Of a stretch of DNA of 64,000 nt, positions 25,199 through 35,246 are shown one piece after another. The position numbers were made by a program, and so were the translations under genes. This stretch comes from Acidithiobacillus acidisediminis (GTDB lineage Bacteria > Pseudomonadota > Gammaproteobacteria > Acidithiobacillales > Acidithiobacillaceae), in contig NZ_JALQCS010000001.1 of the NCBI RefSeq assembly GCF_023277115.1, forward strand, positions 1,730,001 through 1,794,000. Direction: 5' to 3'. Under the pieces are notes generated by a model that worked only from the letters and a program-made list of their open reading frames with translations, did no database searches and had not been told where the DNA came from. Position 1 is the first letter of the stretch; every line of letters begins with the position of its first letter.

Positions 25199-25672
25199 AT
25201 GAATACAACAACATCGTATCGCTTTGCCGCTTTGGCTGCTGCGCTGCTCGTTGCCGGACTAGCGAGTAGTCCGGCCCTAGCCTGGGGCCCTTGGGGCGGC
25301 TGGGGACCCTGGGACAACGGGATGGGGCCATTCTCTGGGTTTGGAGGTCCCTTTACCGGCAACATGGGGCCATGGAGCATGGGCAATATGCAGATGCAGG
25401 GCCCCCATGGCGGACCCATGCGGTTCAGCACTGGCCCCGTCGGAGGCTACGGTGAGCCCTATCAGGGGTACTATGGAGGGGCGGGTTATGGCCATTCTGC
25501 CTACTCTTCCGGCTACCGACCCTATGCACCGACTTACCCGCCGGTGGGCGAGGCCTACTACGGATATCCTGAACAGAACGGATCGGTGACGATGCCACCC
25601 GCGCCCCAGGAAGGCGCAACGCCAGCGAGCAACTTCGTTCCCCCTCCACCCGGGCCTTTCAGCCCGTACTGA
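25199..25672 (+). CDS. Secreted Gly/Trp/Tyr/Pro-rich protein, paralogue of the IS-split gene
   Basis: 157 aa. Signal peptide (FAALAAALLVAGLASSPALA), mature start WGPWGGWGPWDN, then GFGGPFTGNMGPWSMGNMQ, GPHGGPMRFS and a Tyr/Gly/Pro tail (GYYGGAGYGHSAYSSGY..) ending PPPPGPFSPY. It shares the order of motifs with the split gene at 16381-18408 and the core GPW..GN..GGPM.F with 24655. A strong GAGG/AGAGGAG lies ~8 nt upstream. Followed at 66 nt by the TPR gene, the same pair order as in the divergent copy. Function unknown. Confidence 0.72.
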   Translation: MNTTTSYRFAALAAALLVAGLASSPALAWGPWGGWGPWDNGMGPFSGFGGPFTGNMGPWSMGNMQMQGPHGGPMRFSTGPVGGYGEPYQGYYGGAGYGHSAYSSGYRPYAPTYPPVGEAYYGYPEQNGSVTMPPAPQEGATPASNFVPPPPGPFSPY

Positions 25673-25737
25673 GCTGTCCGGTGCTGCCAGGAGCGATCCA
25701 GCAGTACCGCGTAGCCTTCCGCAAGGAGGATCCAATC

Positions 25738-26346
25738 ATGGTGAAATTTCTCGGGCGACTCGTCTTCTTGGTGATTCTGGTGATCATCGTGCTGCTCGGC
25801 ATCGTCGCGATCCAGCATCCAGATACCTGGCAACACGACTGGCAGACGATGCGCAGCTTCTTTGTGCGACAGTGGAACGAGGTACAAGGGAAGGCGTCGC
25901 CACCGAGCACTGCCAAACCCGCACCTCCCCCAGAGGCGGTAGCACCCCAAGCATCGATTGCCGTTCCAGCACCAGTTCCGACATCCCCCACAGCACTTGC
26001 GCCAATTGCAGCGCCGCCGCATGCGCAGGAGGGCACCCTCAGCAATCGGCAACTGACCCTGCTGATGGCCGCGCGGCGGGCATATTGGCAAGGAGATTTC
26101 CCCGTTGCCATTACCGATTATCAGGCCCTGATTACGGCTCGGCCAGATCAAGCAGCCCTCTACGGGGAACTGGGTAATGTCTTATGGCGCTCCGGACAGA
26201 GCATCGCCGCCGCTACCGCGTATGCCCACGCGGGCAGCCTGTTGCTGATGCAGGGCAAATATCGTCAAGCAGCGGCTCTGATTCCTATTCTGAGCCACCT
26301 CGATCCGGGTGCTGCACAACACTTGCAGCAGGAGCTCGCACAATGA
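25738..26346 (+). CDS. Membrane-anchored TPR protein (paralogue 2)
   Basis: 202 aa: N-terminal TM anchor (LVFLVILVIIVLLGIVAI, ~8-25), Pro/Ala linker (~60-100), then a TPR-like domain with AARRAYWQGDFPVAITDYQALI, YGELGNVLWRSGQ and ALIPILSHLDP. Same architecture as 15447 but with a short N-terminus. AAGGAGG 7 nt before ATG 25738 fixes the start. It overlaps the next gene by 4 nt (ATGA). Probably a scaffold for assembly at the inner membrane (inference from TPR). Confidence 0.72.
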   Translation: MVKFLGRLVFLVILVIIVLLGIVAIQHPDTWQHDWQTMRSFFVRQWNEVQGKASPPSTAKPAPPPEAVAPQASIAVPAPVPTSPTALAPIAAPPHAQEGTLSNRQLTLLMAARRAYWQGDFPVAITDYQALITARPDQAALYGELGNVLWRSGQSIAAATAYAHAGSLLLMQGKYRQAAALIPILSHLDPGAAQHLQQELAQ

Positions 26347-26972
26347 CCGCTCGGAGAATGACGCATAGGAACTTAATTCATATCGTCGGTCCGGTTGCGG
26401 CGATCACCCTACTCGCTTGGGCGGTCGATGGTACTGCCGTGGCTGCGGAAATCGCGAAAGAGGCACCCGCTGCGGCGCCGACAAAGGTCTCTCCTTCTGC
26501 CCAAGCAACCGCCAAAACAGCCTCCCCTGCGCGCGTTGCTGGTCCAGCGAAGGAGAAAGCCTCCACCAAGGTGGCGCCAACGGCAACGCATCCGGTTAGC
26601 TCGGCCGTGCGCACAAAAAAATCCGTATCTGCCAAGACGCCAGCAAAACCGCCGGCAGAATCCCTGGTCGCCATGGCCGATCAGGCACGCGCCGCCTATT
26701 GGCATGGCGACATCGCCAGGGCCATTGCGGATTATCAGGCACTGATCAAACGGCACCCCCAGCCTCGCTGGTATGGTGAATTGGGCAATATCTATTACCA
26801 AACCGGACGACCCCGTCAGGCCGCAGAGAGTTACTACCATGCCGCACGCGCGCTGATCGCCAAGGGTCGCCCGTTGGAGGCTGGTGCCCTTCTGCCAACG
26901 CTGCAACGTCTTGACCCCGTGCTGGCGAATAAACTCCTCGCCAGTCAACCCTCACACAAGGAGCCTCATTGA
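26343..26972 (+). CDS. Exported or membrane-anchored TPR protein (paralogue 3)
   Basis: 209 aa: hydrophobic N-terminal segment (IHIVGPVAAITLLAWAVDGTAVAA, ~10-33; signal or anchor), Ala/Lys/Pro-rich linker to ~105, then the same TPR-like domain (ADQARAAYWHGDIARAIADYQALI, WYGELGNIYYQTGRPRQAAE, LEAGALLPTLQRLDP). Start and stop overlap both neighbours (ATGA with 25738; TGATG with 26972), showing translational coupling. The linker resembles histone-like K/A/P tracts and may cross the periplasm. No known family. Confidence 0.7.
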   Translation: MTARRMTHRNLIHIVGPVAAITLLAWAVDGTAVAAEIAKEAPAAAPTKVSPSAQATAKTASPARVAGPAKEKASTKVAPTATHPVSSAVRTKKSVSAKTPAKPPAESLVAMADQARAAYWHGDIARAIADYQALIKRHPQPRWYGELGNIYYQTGRPRQAAESYYHAARALIAKGRPLEAGALLPTLQRLDPVLANKLLASQPSHKEPH

Positions 26973-27495
26973 TGACACAGGAGCTGCGGCAAGATACTGC
27001 AGATCATCACAATCTCGCCGGCCTTTCCGATCGGCAACTCCGCCTGATCGTTTTTGCGGCCCTCGCTGCTTTTCTGGTTCTCGCGGCCTATGAATTCTAC
27101 TTAGCGGTCGAGATGAGCAGCGATCTACGTGCCATGACCAAGCAGGTGCAGGCCTTGAGCCCCAATGTACAGCGGAATATGGACAGTATGGCGGCAAACA
27201 TGCAGCAAATGACGGCTTCGACCAACTATATGGCACAGGCTACCGGGCAAATGCAGGCGGATTTCTGGAGCCTGAACAAGAATGTTTCTCCGCCCTTCTC
27301 CTTTTTCGCAGGCATGGTGCCGTGGGCAAATCAGCACAGCCCCTATTCCGGACCTGATCGTCCTTTGCCATTACCAGCACCATCGGGCTATTCTCAACCA
27401 TATGTGCCGCCACAAGGCTACACTCCTCCCCAGGCGTATGGTGGTCCCTATGACCCTTACGCAATGGACCGTCCGGCACCCATGCAGGAGGACAG

Positions 27496-27499
<4 letters not shown>
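26972..27499 (+). CDS. Single-TM coiled-coil protein with Pro/Tyr-rich tail
   Basis: 175 aa: short cytoplasmic N-terminus, one TM helix (LIVFAALAAFLVLAAYEFYLAV, ~25-46), a heptad-like helical region (DLRAMTKQVQALSPNVQRNMDSMAANMQQM in pieces, ~50-95) resembling chemoreceptor or MCE-type helical stalks, then a Pro/Tyr/Gly tail (GYSQPYVPPQGYTPPQAYGG). AAGGAG precedes ATG 26972. It overlaps the activator gene by 4 nt. Unknown function, but clearly part of the operon. Confidence 0.68.
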
Positions 27500-28851
<1,352 letters not shown>

Positions 28852-28928
28852 GCCAAGCGCGCAGTCTTCTTGGTTTATGCTGATCATTGTATTACGCTGT
28901 AACTGTAGACGATATGGAGGACTACCCT

Positions 28929-29270
28929 ATGCATACCTCGACCAAACTGGGACTCGCGTCGCTCTTCGCGCTGAGTCTCGGCAGCTTACCTTTGGCTGCT
29001 GATGCCAGCACCACCGCCGCGCCCATGAACGGGCAGCAGCAGATGTCGACAAACGGCATGCACAAGAGTGAGGGCAATTGTTCACGAACGATGGGGGAAG
29101 GCAACTGTTCCCGACGTATGGGAGAAGGAAATTGTTCTCGTCGCATGGGAGAAGGTAATTGTTCCCGCAGCAAAGGGAAGATGGCAGAATCTCATTGTAC
29201 CAGCAAGGCGCAAATCCGCGCCCACGATGGTAAATGTGGCAAGAATTACATGAATCATAAAGGCATGTAA
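28929..29270 (+). CDS. Bufferin-like RiPP precursor with four EGNCS repeats
   Basis: 113-aa secreted peptide. Signal peptide of ~26 residues (LGLASLFALSLGSLPLAADA), a Met/Gln/Asn spacer, then Cys motifs: EGNCS at C51, C60, C69 and C78 with an exact 9-residue period, ESHC at C90 and DGKC at C103. It lies directly before a DUF692 (MNIO) oxidase and a DUF2063 protein, the arrangement of bufferin and methanobactin-type clusters, where the oxidase modifies core cysteines to make a copper-binding product. Described bufferin precursors of one type carry EGKCG repeats; EGNCS is a variant I do not recognise. GGAGG lies 8 nt before ATG 28929. Metal-binding role and modification are inferred. Confidence 0.75.
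   Translation: MHTSTKLGLASLFALSLGSLPLAADASTTAAPMNGQQQMSTNGMHKSEGNCSRTMGEGNCSRRMGEGNCSRRMGEGNCSRSKGKMAESHCTSKAQIRAHDGKCGKNYMNHKGM
29070..29177 (+). repeat. Four 27-bp coding repeats of the precursor core
   Basis: Each unit encodes EGNCSR(T/R/S)(M/K)G. The units differ mainly at silent third positions (GAGGGCAATTGT, GAAGGCAACTGT, GAAGGAAATTGT, GAAGGTAATTGT), so the peptide repeat is conserved while the DNA has drifted. Confidence 0.88.
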
Positions 29271-29278
29271 CCACCAAA

Positions 29279-30088
29279 GTGGGCTCCTGGGGGCTTGGCC
29301 TGCGGCGCGAATTTCTAGCGGAATTCGCGGCGCGATCGACGGACATTCAACTGGATTTTGTGGAAATTGCGCCGGAAAACTGGTTCGGTTTCGCCGGTCC
29401 GGCAGCGCAAGAACTAGAGCGAGTTCTTGCCAATAAGACGCTGTTCTGTCACGGGTTATCACTATCGATTGCCGGTCCACAACCCCTCAACTGGGACTTC
29501 CTGGGACAATTACGGCGATTTTTGTGTGATCATAATGCGGTGGCCTACAGCGAACATCTGTCGCATTGTCAGGATTCCCAGGGCTACCTGCATGATCTCC
29601 TACCCATTCCTTTTCATGAAGAAAGTCTGCGCTGGACCGTGGCACGGATTCAGCAAGTGCAGGATTTCCTCGGCCAGCCGTTGATACTGGAAAATACGGC
29701 CTATTACGGCAGCTTTCCCGAGTCCTCCATGAGCGAACTCGAGTTTCTGTTAGCCGTTCTGGACGAAAGCGGTTGCGAATTACTACTGGACCTGAATAAT
29801 CTCTTCGTCAATGGTCACAACCACGATTATTCCAGCGAAGCGTTTCTTGCCGCCCTCCCCGCCGAACGAATTCGCTACTTTCATGTTGCGGGCCATTTTC
29901 AACACCCGGCAGGCTGGCTGATCGATACCCACGACAGTGGCGTCGCGCCTGCCGTCCGTGCGCTGCTGCGGCAGGCCTGGCATCGATTTGGACCACGCCC
30001 CACCCTGCTGGAATGGGATAACGACATACCGCCCCTCGCTACGTTGCTCAAAGAATTGGAAGCCCTGCGCCGTGGATGCGACGACTGA
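29279..30088 (+). CDS. MNIO-family oxidase (DUF692, BufB/MbnB-like)
   Basis: 269 aa. TIM-barrel multinuclear iron-dependent oxidase that modifies cysteines of a partner peptide. Visible family motifs in order: LDFVEIAPENWFG, HGLSLSIAG, YSEHLSH, LLPIPF, LILENTAYYG, LLLDLNNLFVN, YFHVAGH, IDTHDSGV and LLEWDNDIPPL; the His, Asp, Asn and Glu residues are the expected iron ligands. GTG 29279 lies 8 nt after the precursor stop; a later in-frame start is not attractive because LGLRREF is the normal family beginning. It overlaps the next gene by 17 nt. Confidence 0.88.
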   Translation: MGSWGLGLRREFLAEFAARSTDIQLDFVEIAPENWFGFAGPAAQELERVLANKTLFCHGLSLSIAGPQPLNWDFLGQLRRFLCDHNAVAYSEHLSHCQDSQGYLHDLLPIPFHEESLRWTVARIQQVQDFLGQPLILENTAYYGSFPESSMSELEFLLAVLDESGCELLLDLNNLFVNGHNHDYSSEAFLAALPAERIRYFHVAGHFQHPAGWLIDTHDSGVAPAVRALLRQAWHRFGPRPTLLEWDNDIPPLATLLKELEALRRGCDD

Positions 30089-30830
30089 GTACTTGCACCG
30101 CTTGGATGATCTCGCTGGCCGCCTGCGACAGCCGGCCGCGGCACCGCCCACTGGGATGGCACCAGAGATATTTGCCTTATATCAGGGGATGTTTCGCGCC
30201 AATTTCTTTGCCAGTTTGGCAGATGCCTTTCCCGAAAGCCGACGTCATGTCGCGCCAGCACTCTGGGAGCAATGGGTCGATGACTTTCTTGCTGGGGGCA
30301 CTTGCCCAAGTCCCAGCTTTCACGCCGTGCCGGATGCGTTTTTCGCCTTCCTTACGGGTAACCCGGCGCAATTCGAGAAAGTGCCTGCCTATCTTCCCGC
30401 CCTGCTGCATTGGGAATGGCTGACCCTCACCCTCGCCATCAGCACAACTCCCGAGCCCGTGGCTGCCTGCGGAGATCTCTGGGAGCAGTCGTTTCAGCTC
30501 GCGGACAGTGCGCGCGTGCAACACTATCCGTTTGCCGTCCATCTCCCCTTGGCGCCAGGACAGGAAGCAACGCAACGCGATTGTTATCTCTTGGTCTATC
30601 AGAATTGCCAGGGAGCGGTCATAAGTCGCGAATTGCCCCTTGCGCAGGCACGCCTCGCCACGGCCTTGGCAGAAGAGCCAAGGATCGCCCGGGAAGCGCA
30701 TACCCTCGCCTTCCCGCAGGGCGAATATTCGAGCGAGTGGACGCTGGCCATCCTAGGAGAATGGTGGGAAGACGGTATTCTCCAGGCTACGAGCCAGAGC
30801 TCTTCTCGGGTTTCGCCATCTCGGCCTTGA
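30072..30830 (+). CDS. DUF2063 partner of the MNIO oxidase (BufC/MbnC-like)
   Basis: 252 aa from GTG 30072, overlapping the oxidase gene by 17 nt. The N-terminal DUF2063 domain is recognisable (IFALYQGMFRANFFASLADAFPESRRHVAPALWEQWVDDFL, YLPALLHWEWLTLTLAI). In related systems this protein presents the precursor peptide to the oxidase. The C-terminal half is less conserved. The end of the gene overlaps the convergent pspA by 44 nt. No exporter is encoded next to it; the signal peptide on the precursor suggests Sec export after modification. Confidence 0.82.
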   Translation: MDATTEYLHRLDDLAGRLRQPAAAPPTGMAPEIFALYQGMFRANFFASLADAFPESRRHVAPALWEQWVDDFLAGGTCPSPSFHAVPDAFFAFLTGNPAQFEKVPAYLPALLHWEWLTLTLAISTTPEPVAACGDLWEQSFQLADSARVQHYPFAVHLPLAPGQEATQRDCYLLVYQNCQGAVISRELPLAQARLATALAEEPRIAREAHTLAFPQGEYSSEWTLAILGEWWEDGILQATSQSSSRVSPSRP

Positions 30831-31506
30831 GGCGAGCAAGATCATCATCGACGCCACTTTGCTCGCGCAATTGCGCCATTTCCTTATCGGTATGACTGCG
30901 GTGATCGAGGGGGTCATCTATGGCGCCCGAATCCATGAGCGACTCCATAGCCTCGGCCTTGCTCTGCGATTGCGACACGCGATCCTGCACCCGTTGCATC
31001 GCTTCGCCAGCGTCATTCATACCCTTGCCCAAACCAGAGAGGGAATTCTCTGCCTGAATTTCGGCTTGCGAAGCGGCTAGTTCGCCTTTCATGACCTCTT
31101 TCTGGGTGCGGAAGGATTCAATCTTGTCCTGCAGTTTGCTCTCAAAATCGCTGAGCTTGGCCACCTGAGCCGCGATCTTGTCATGAGCATCCTGCAATGA
31201 CTGCAGTTTACTCAGGGCGGCCTGTTTCTGTGCCAATTCCGCCTTAGCGAGGTCCTCACGGTTAGCCTGCAGTGCCGTACGGGCATCCGCCTCGGCCTGA
31301 TCGGCGACCTTCTGCGTATCGGCAATCTGATGCTCCAAACTCAATTTTTCGGTAGCAACGTCCGCCAAATGACGTTTGGTGTCTTGCAGGTTGCTCATCA
31401 TCTTTTCGTAAGATAGGTCGAGGGTTTCCGCGGGATCCTCGGCGTTATCGAGAAAATGATTGATGCGCGCCTGCATGATTTCCGAGGCATGTTTGAATAG
31501 GGACAT
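30787..31506 (-). CDS. pspA: PspA/IM30-family envelope stress protein
   Basis: 239-aa, almost entirely coiled-coil PspA/Vipp1-family protein (SLFKHASEIMQARINHFLDNAEDP at the start is the typical amphipathic membrane-binding helix, followed by the conserved LDLSYEKMMSNLQDTKRHLADV). Such proteins assemble on the inner membrane and limit proton leakage. Distal gene of an operon with two YbjQ-domain genes and a small unknown gene. No PspB, PspC or PspF is visible, so regulation differs from the E. coli psp system. ATG 31506 gives the canonical start. Confidence 0.85.
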   Translation of the reverse strand: MSLFKHASEIMQARINHFLDNAEDPAETLDLSYEKMMSNLQDTKRHLADVATEKLSLEHQIADTQKVADQAEADARTALQANREDLAKAELAQKQAALSKLQSLQDAHDKIAAQVAKLSDFESKLQDKIESFRTQKEVMKGELAASQAEIQAENSLSGLGKGMNDAGEAMQRVQDRVSQSQSKAEAMESLMDSGAIDDPLDHRSHTDKEMAQLREQSGVDDDLARLKAEMAKPEKSSGS

Positions 31507-31524
31507 GATCACACTCCTGGTCTA

Positions 31525-32343
31525 TTAATCATTGACTGGCAAAACAAGTTGCGGCCGCAAGGCATCGACGCGTGCGTCGGCATCATCCATGGCCTTCACC
31601 GCTGTCCCCACAGCAAAAAACTCAATCACATGCGGCTGCCAGTTGTGACTGCCCTCATGCAATTGAACGCCCGTGATTCCGTCTGCCTGCGCATCGGCCG
31701 CCTCCCGTTGCATACGTTCCATGGCCAACTCGCGGGCGTCATACATGGCCTGGGTAAATTGTTCCAACTCAGTATTACGGCCGATATTGCCCATACTGCG
31801 CAGCAAACCCTGATGCGCTACGTGATAGACGCAGGAACCCATTACCATCTCCATCGGTCGATAGCCAGCCTCCAGCAGCATCCAGAAATCCTGGCCAGAG
31901 AGATCGCTGGTAAAAGGCTTTCCGCCTACCCCCTTGAAACCCGCAGCGCCGGAGCGATGCGCAATCGCCGTGCCGATCGCCATGAACTCCAGAATATCCT
32001 GATCCCACTCCATGCGCTTTACCTCGAGGCGGACGCCCACCACACCATCGGCCTGCAGGATGATAGCCTCCTGCTCCATGCGACTCATGGCCAGCTCCCG
32101 TGCCTGATACATGGCTTGAGAAAGTACGTCCATCTCCATGTTTTGATTCCAGCTTCCGTACTGGATACCCATATGATAGATGCACGAGCCAACCACCATG
32201 CCGAGGGGTTCGAATTCGGCTTTGCGTACCATGACAAATTCATTGACCGATAAGTCGGAGGTAAAAATACCTTCATGGCTACCTTGGGACCGCAACCCTT
32301 TCAGGCGTTCAACGGCGTGGGGGGAGAGGGTTTCTTCAGTCAT
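31525..32343 (-). CDS. Double YbjQ/UPF0145-domain protein
   Basis: 272 aa made of two tandem YbjQ-like (UPF0145, 'heavy-metal-binding') domains, each with [56 protein letters not shown] and an [19 protein letters not shown] strand. The function of YbjQ proteins is not settled; they form pentamers in the one structure I recall. The start codon overlaps the upstream gene end by 4 nt, so the two are translationally coupled. Cytoplasmic; no TM or signal. Confidence 0.72.
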   Translation of the reverse strand: MTEETLSPHAVERLKGLRSQGSHEGIFTSDLSVNEFVMVRKAEFEPLGMVVGSCIYHMGIQYGSWNQNMEMDVLSQAMYQARELAMSRMEQEAIILQADGVVGVRLEVKRMEWDQDILEFMAIGTAIAHRSGAAGFKGVGGKPFTSDLSGQDFWMLLEAGYRPMEMVMGSCVYHVAHQGLLRSMGNIGRNTELEQFTQAMYDARELAMERMQREAADAQADGITGVQLHEGSHNWQPHVIEFFAVGTAVKAMDDADARVDALRPQLVLPVND

Positions 32344-33308
32344 AGCAGATCCTTGCGATGTGGGCGATAGGAACGTAATGGGCGACCCAGAGAAACTGTA
32401 GGCAGCAGTTCGTGTTGCGGGGCAACGGCCGGTTCGTAACTGACGGCGGTGCCAATCGCGATATGCCGGCAGAGAAAGCTCTCTCCCTGATCGGCTTTGA
32501 CGCTAAACAGTTGGGAATATTGGGTATGAGCAAGGACGCCAGCACCTAATTTGCGCCCGTCCTGCTGCAGGTTGTAGAGCGCGCGGCGACGCACATTTTC
32601 CTGAAAACTCGAGAGGTCCGGAATTTCCATGTTCCAATAGCGGGCAGAAAAGGGTGCTGCCTGGTTGGCCTGGTCCAGCATGGTTCCGCCCCAGAGTTGA
32701 TACCAGTCATACTCGGTACCAATCGCAATCCCCACTGGTACTACCCCCTCTTCCAGCAGGCGCACGAACTCCAGGGAGGAGACGGTGGCGACGGCCGGCT
32801 CGCGAGAGGGAGGCAGATCCTGAATCCGCACAGCCGTGCCCATCAGAGAGTAGTCCATATCATCGCTTTCGCCGTGTCGAACCCGCATGTCGACGTTGAC
32901 CACCGCATTTGCGCCCAGGGCCACCGCCTCCAGGCGCAGGCGATCAATGGCCTGGTGCCAACCTTCATAGTGGCCTTGGGTCCAGGAGAAACCGAAGTGG
33001 TACCAGCAATTCCCCCCGACCATTCCCAGCGGATGAATCCCATGGCTGCGTTCCATCAGCAAAGCGGCAACGGGGCCACTCTGAATCCAGGGCCGCTGTC
33101 CGCTCGCCGTGTTGCGCAAGCGCTCCTGCACAAAACTCGGCAGGCGGCGCTGTTGTAACGCCATCTGCCATTCACTGGCGCGCTGCTGCGCCTCGGCGCT
33201 GGGGGTGACCGCCACCGAGCCGACTTGGCTGGCAACATTGACCACGGTCTTTTCCAGCTCTTCGCCAACCTCGTGCAAGCCTTTTTGAATCTTGTTCCAC
33301 AGTGACAT
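32340..33308 (-). CDS. Second double YbjQ-like protein
   Basis: 322 aa. N-terminal ~65 residues are a charged helix ([28 protein letters not shown]), possibly membrane-associating as in PspA-linked proteins. Two diverged YbjQ-like domains follow: one with [12 protein letters not shown] and [17 protein letters not shown], another with [12 protein letters not shown] and [15 protein letters not shown]. The equivalent Cys of the first domain is kept; the second has lost it. Operon order is small protein, this gene, the 31525 gene, pspA. Role in envelope stress inferred from context only. Confidence 0.65.
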   Translation of the reverse strand: MSLWNKIQKGLHEVGEELEKTVVNVASQVGSVAVTPSAEAQQRASEWQMALQQRRLPSFVQERLRNTASGQRPWIQSGPVAALLMERSHGIHPLGMVGGNCWYHFGFSWTQGHYEGWHQAIDRLRLEAVALGANAVVNVDMRVRHGESDDMDYSLMGTAVRIQDLPPSREPAVATVSSLEFVRLLEEGVVPVGIAIGTEYDWYQLWGGTMLDQANQAAPFSARYWNMEIPDLSSFQENVRRRALYNLQQDGRKLGAGVLAHTQYSQLFSVKADQGESFLCRHIAIGTAVSYEPAVAPQHELLPTVSLGRPLRSYRPHRKDLL

Positions 33309-33322
33309 CAGTGAACCCCTCT

Positions 33323-33703
33323 CTACTGCAGCAAAAATTCATGCAAGGTCTGGCTAGCAGCCTGCATCTCTGTGGAGATTCCTGCGGTATCGCGCAGTAG
33401 CGACTGCAACCACTCCGCCAGGGGAAGAACCTCCCGTTTCAGCACCACACCGCGCACTACCCGCGCGCGCAGCGTCTCCACATGGGTACCGTCAAAATTC
33501 AGGTGGTAATCAAATTCTCCGGCATGGACCAGCAAATGCACTAAATGTTGGTGATGGGAAAATAGCCCATCTTTTTTTCTTTCGGCCTCGACAAAGCCGG
33601 GCATTCCCTGTTCCAAGCGCTCCGCAAGAGCCTCCAAAAACGCTTTCATGTCGGTCTGGGAGCGTCGAATCCAAGCCGCACTTTCGTCAAAGCTGATGTC
33701 CAC
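33323..33703 (-). CDS. Small protein of unknown function heading the pspA operon
   Basis: 126 aa from GTG 33703, preceded by GAGGAG at good spacing; an in-frame ATG at 33742 would add 13 residues without an RBS. No TM or signal. Helical ends around a beta-like centre ([40 protein letters not shown]). I do not recognise the family. It lies 14 nt before the YbjQ gene and diverges from gadB, so it probably marks the promoter end of the pspA operon. Confidence 0.6.
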   Translation of the reverse strand: MDISFDESAAWIRRSQTDMKAFLEALAERLEQGMPGFVEAERKKDGLFSHHQHLVHLLVHAGEFDYHLNFDGTHVETLRARVVRGVVLKREVLPLAEWLQSLLRDTAGISTEMQAASQTLHEFLLQ

Positions 33704-33840
33704 ACGTTCTCCTCGCGTTGATGCGTTGTAATTACAGACCACACGAATGCATTGTAGTTCGCTTTAGGTGGGATTTCCGGCATCCAACCGACAGAAATTT
33801 CTACTAGTCTTATAGAAGAAGCCCTAGACAGGAGTAGCCG

Positions 33841-35214
33841 ATGCCGAAAATGAGCAAGCCCGATTCTTTCCTCACTCCCACCTATGGCGCCCGCCGCATG
33901 CGCGATCCCATCCCCAAGGATCATCTGCCGGAGGGCGACCTTGACCCACAGGTGGCGTATCAGCTGATTCACGACGAGCTCATGATGGATGGCAATGCAC
34001 GCCTCAATTTGGCGACCTTCGTTACCACCTGGATGGACTCCGAAGCACGTGCCTTGATGGCCGAGACCTTCGATAAGAACATGATCGATAAGGATGAATA
34101 TCCGCAGACGGCAGAAATCGAACGTCGCTGTGTGCAGATCATTGCCCATCTGTTTCACGCCCAGGATCAGGAAAAACCCATTGGTGTATCAGCGATCGGC
34201 TCGAGTGAGGCGGTCATGCTGGCCGGTATGGCCATGAAATGGCGCTGGCGTGCCTGGCGGAAAAGCCAAGGAAAGGCCAGTGACCGCCCCAATTTGATCC
34301 TCGGTAGTAATGTCCAGGTAGTCTGGGAGAAATTTTGTCGCTACTGGGATGTGGAGCCACGCTACATCCGGATTCAGGAAGATCGCTATGTGATCAGCCC
34401 CGAGGAAGTTACCGCACGCATGGACGAAAATAGTATTGGCGCCGTGGCGATCCTGGGCACGACCTTTACCGGAGAGTTTGAGCCCGTGCGCGCCATTCAC
34501 GATGCCATGGTCGCAGAAAATGAAAAACGGGGCTTACAGGTACCTCTGCATGTAGATGCGGCGAGCGGCGGTTTTGTTGCTCCCTTTCTTCACCCCGATC
34601 TGGAGTGGGACTTCCGTCTGCCGAATGTCGTTTCCATCAATGTCTCGGGACACAAATACGGATTGGTCTATCCTGGTATTGGTTGGGCTGTTTGGCGTGG
34701 CCAGGCGTATTTGCCCGAGGACCTGATTTTTCACGTCAATTACTTGGGCGGTGATATGCCCACCTTTACCTTGAATTTCTCACGTCCAGGTAATCAGGTC
34801 GTCGGCCAATATTATAATTTTTTGCGTCTTGGACGAGCCGGATACACGCGGATCATGCAAAATCTGCAGCAAATTGCGTTATGGCTAAGCGATAATATCG
34901 CAAAAATGGGGCCGTTTACCTTATTGAGTGACGGCAAGAGCATTCCCGTATTCGCCTTCCGTTTGCGTGACGCCACGCACTTCTCCGTGTATGACATCTC
35001 GGAGCGCTTGAAGATGCGCGGCTGGCAGGTGCCCGCCTATACCCTGCCACAGGCGGCGGAAAATCTTGCGGTATTGCGTATCGTGCTGCGCGAGGGTTTT
35101 TCTCGTGACATGGGAGAAATTCTGCTGCGTGACTTACGCAATGTGCTTGAGGAGTTGAAAAATGATCCACCTCGTCATCCCAAGGAGCCTGCCGGCGTTC
35201 CATTCCATCACTGA
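33841..35214 (+). CDS. gadB: Glutamate decarboxylase
   Basis: 457-aa PLP group II decarboxylase converting glutamate to GABA while consuming a proton, a classical acid-resistance reaction. Landmarks: TTWMDSEARALMAETFDKNMIDKDEYPQTAEIE in pieces, GTTFTGEFEP, HVDAASGGFVAPF, and the Schiff-base lysine K272 in SINVSGHKYGLVYPG (equivalent to K276 of E. coli GadB). AGGAGTAGCCG precedes ATG 33841. No GadC antiporter is adjacent; the next gene is convergent. The C-terminus ends GVPFHH, matching the pH-responsive His-rich tail of GadB in general form. Confidence 0.92.
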   Translation: MPKMSKPDSFLTPTYGARRMRDPIPKDHLPEGDLDPQVAYQLIHDELMMDGNARLNLATFVTTWMDSEARALMAETFDKNMIDKDEYPQTAEIERRCVQIIAHLFHAQDQEKPIGVSAIGSSEAVMLAGMAMKWRWRAWRKSQGKASDRPNLILGSNVQVVWEKFCRYWDVEPRYIRIQEDRYVISPEEVTARMDENSIGAVAILGTTFTGEFEPVRAIHDAMVAENEKRGLQVPLHVDAASGGFVAPFLHPDLEWDFRLPNVVSINVSGHKYGLVYPGIGWAVWRGQAYLPEDLIFHVNYLGGDMPTFTLNFSRPGNQVVGQYYNFLRLGRAGYTRIMQNLQQIALWLSDNIAKMGPFTLLSDGKSIPVFAFRLRDATHFSVYDISERLKMRGWQVPAYTLPQAAENLAVLRIVLREGFSRDMGEILLRDLRNVLEELKNDPPRHPKEPAGVPFHH

Positions 35215-35246
35215 GCCAGGGCGATCCCGGCGGCTCGCGCTGTCTA

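Noticed and set aside
29070-29177. 27-bp repeats as a CRISPR or regulatory array
   Set aside because: No spacers; the units are contiguous, in frame and encode the peptide repeat.
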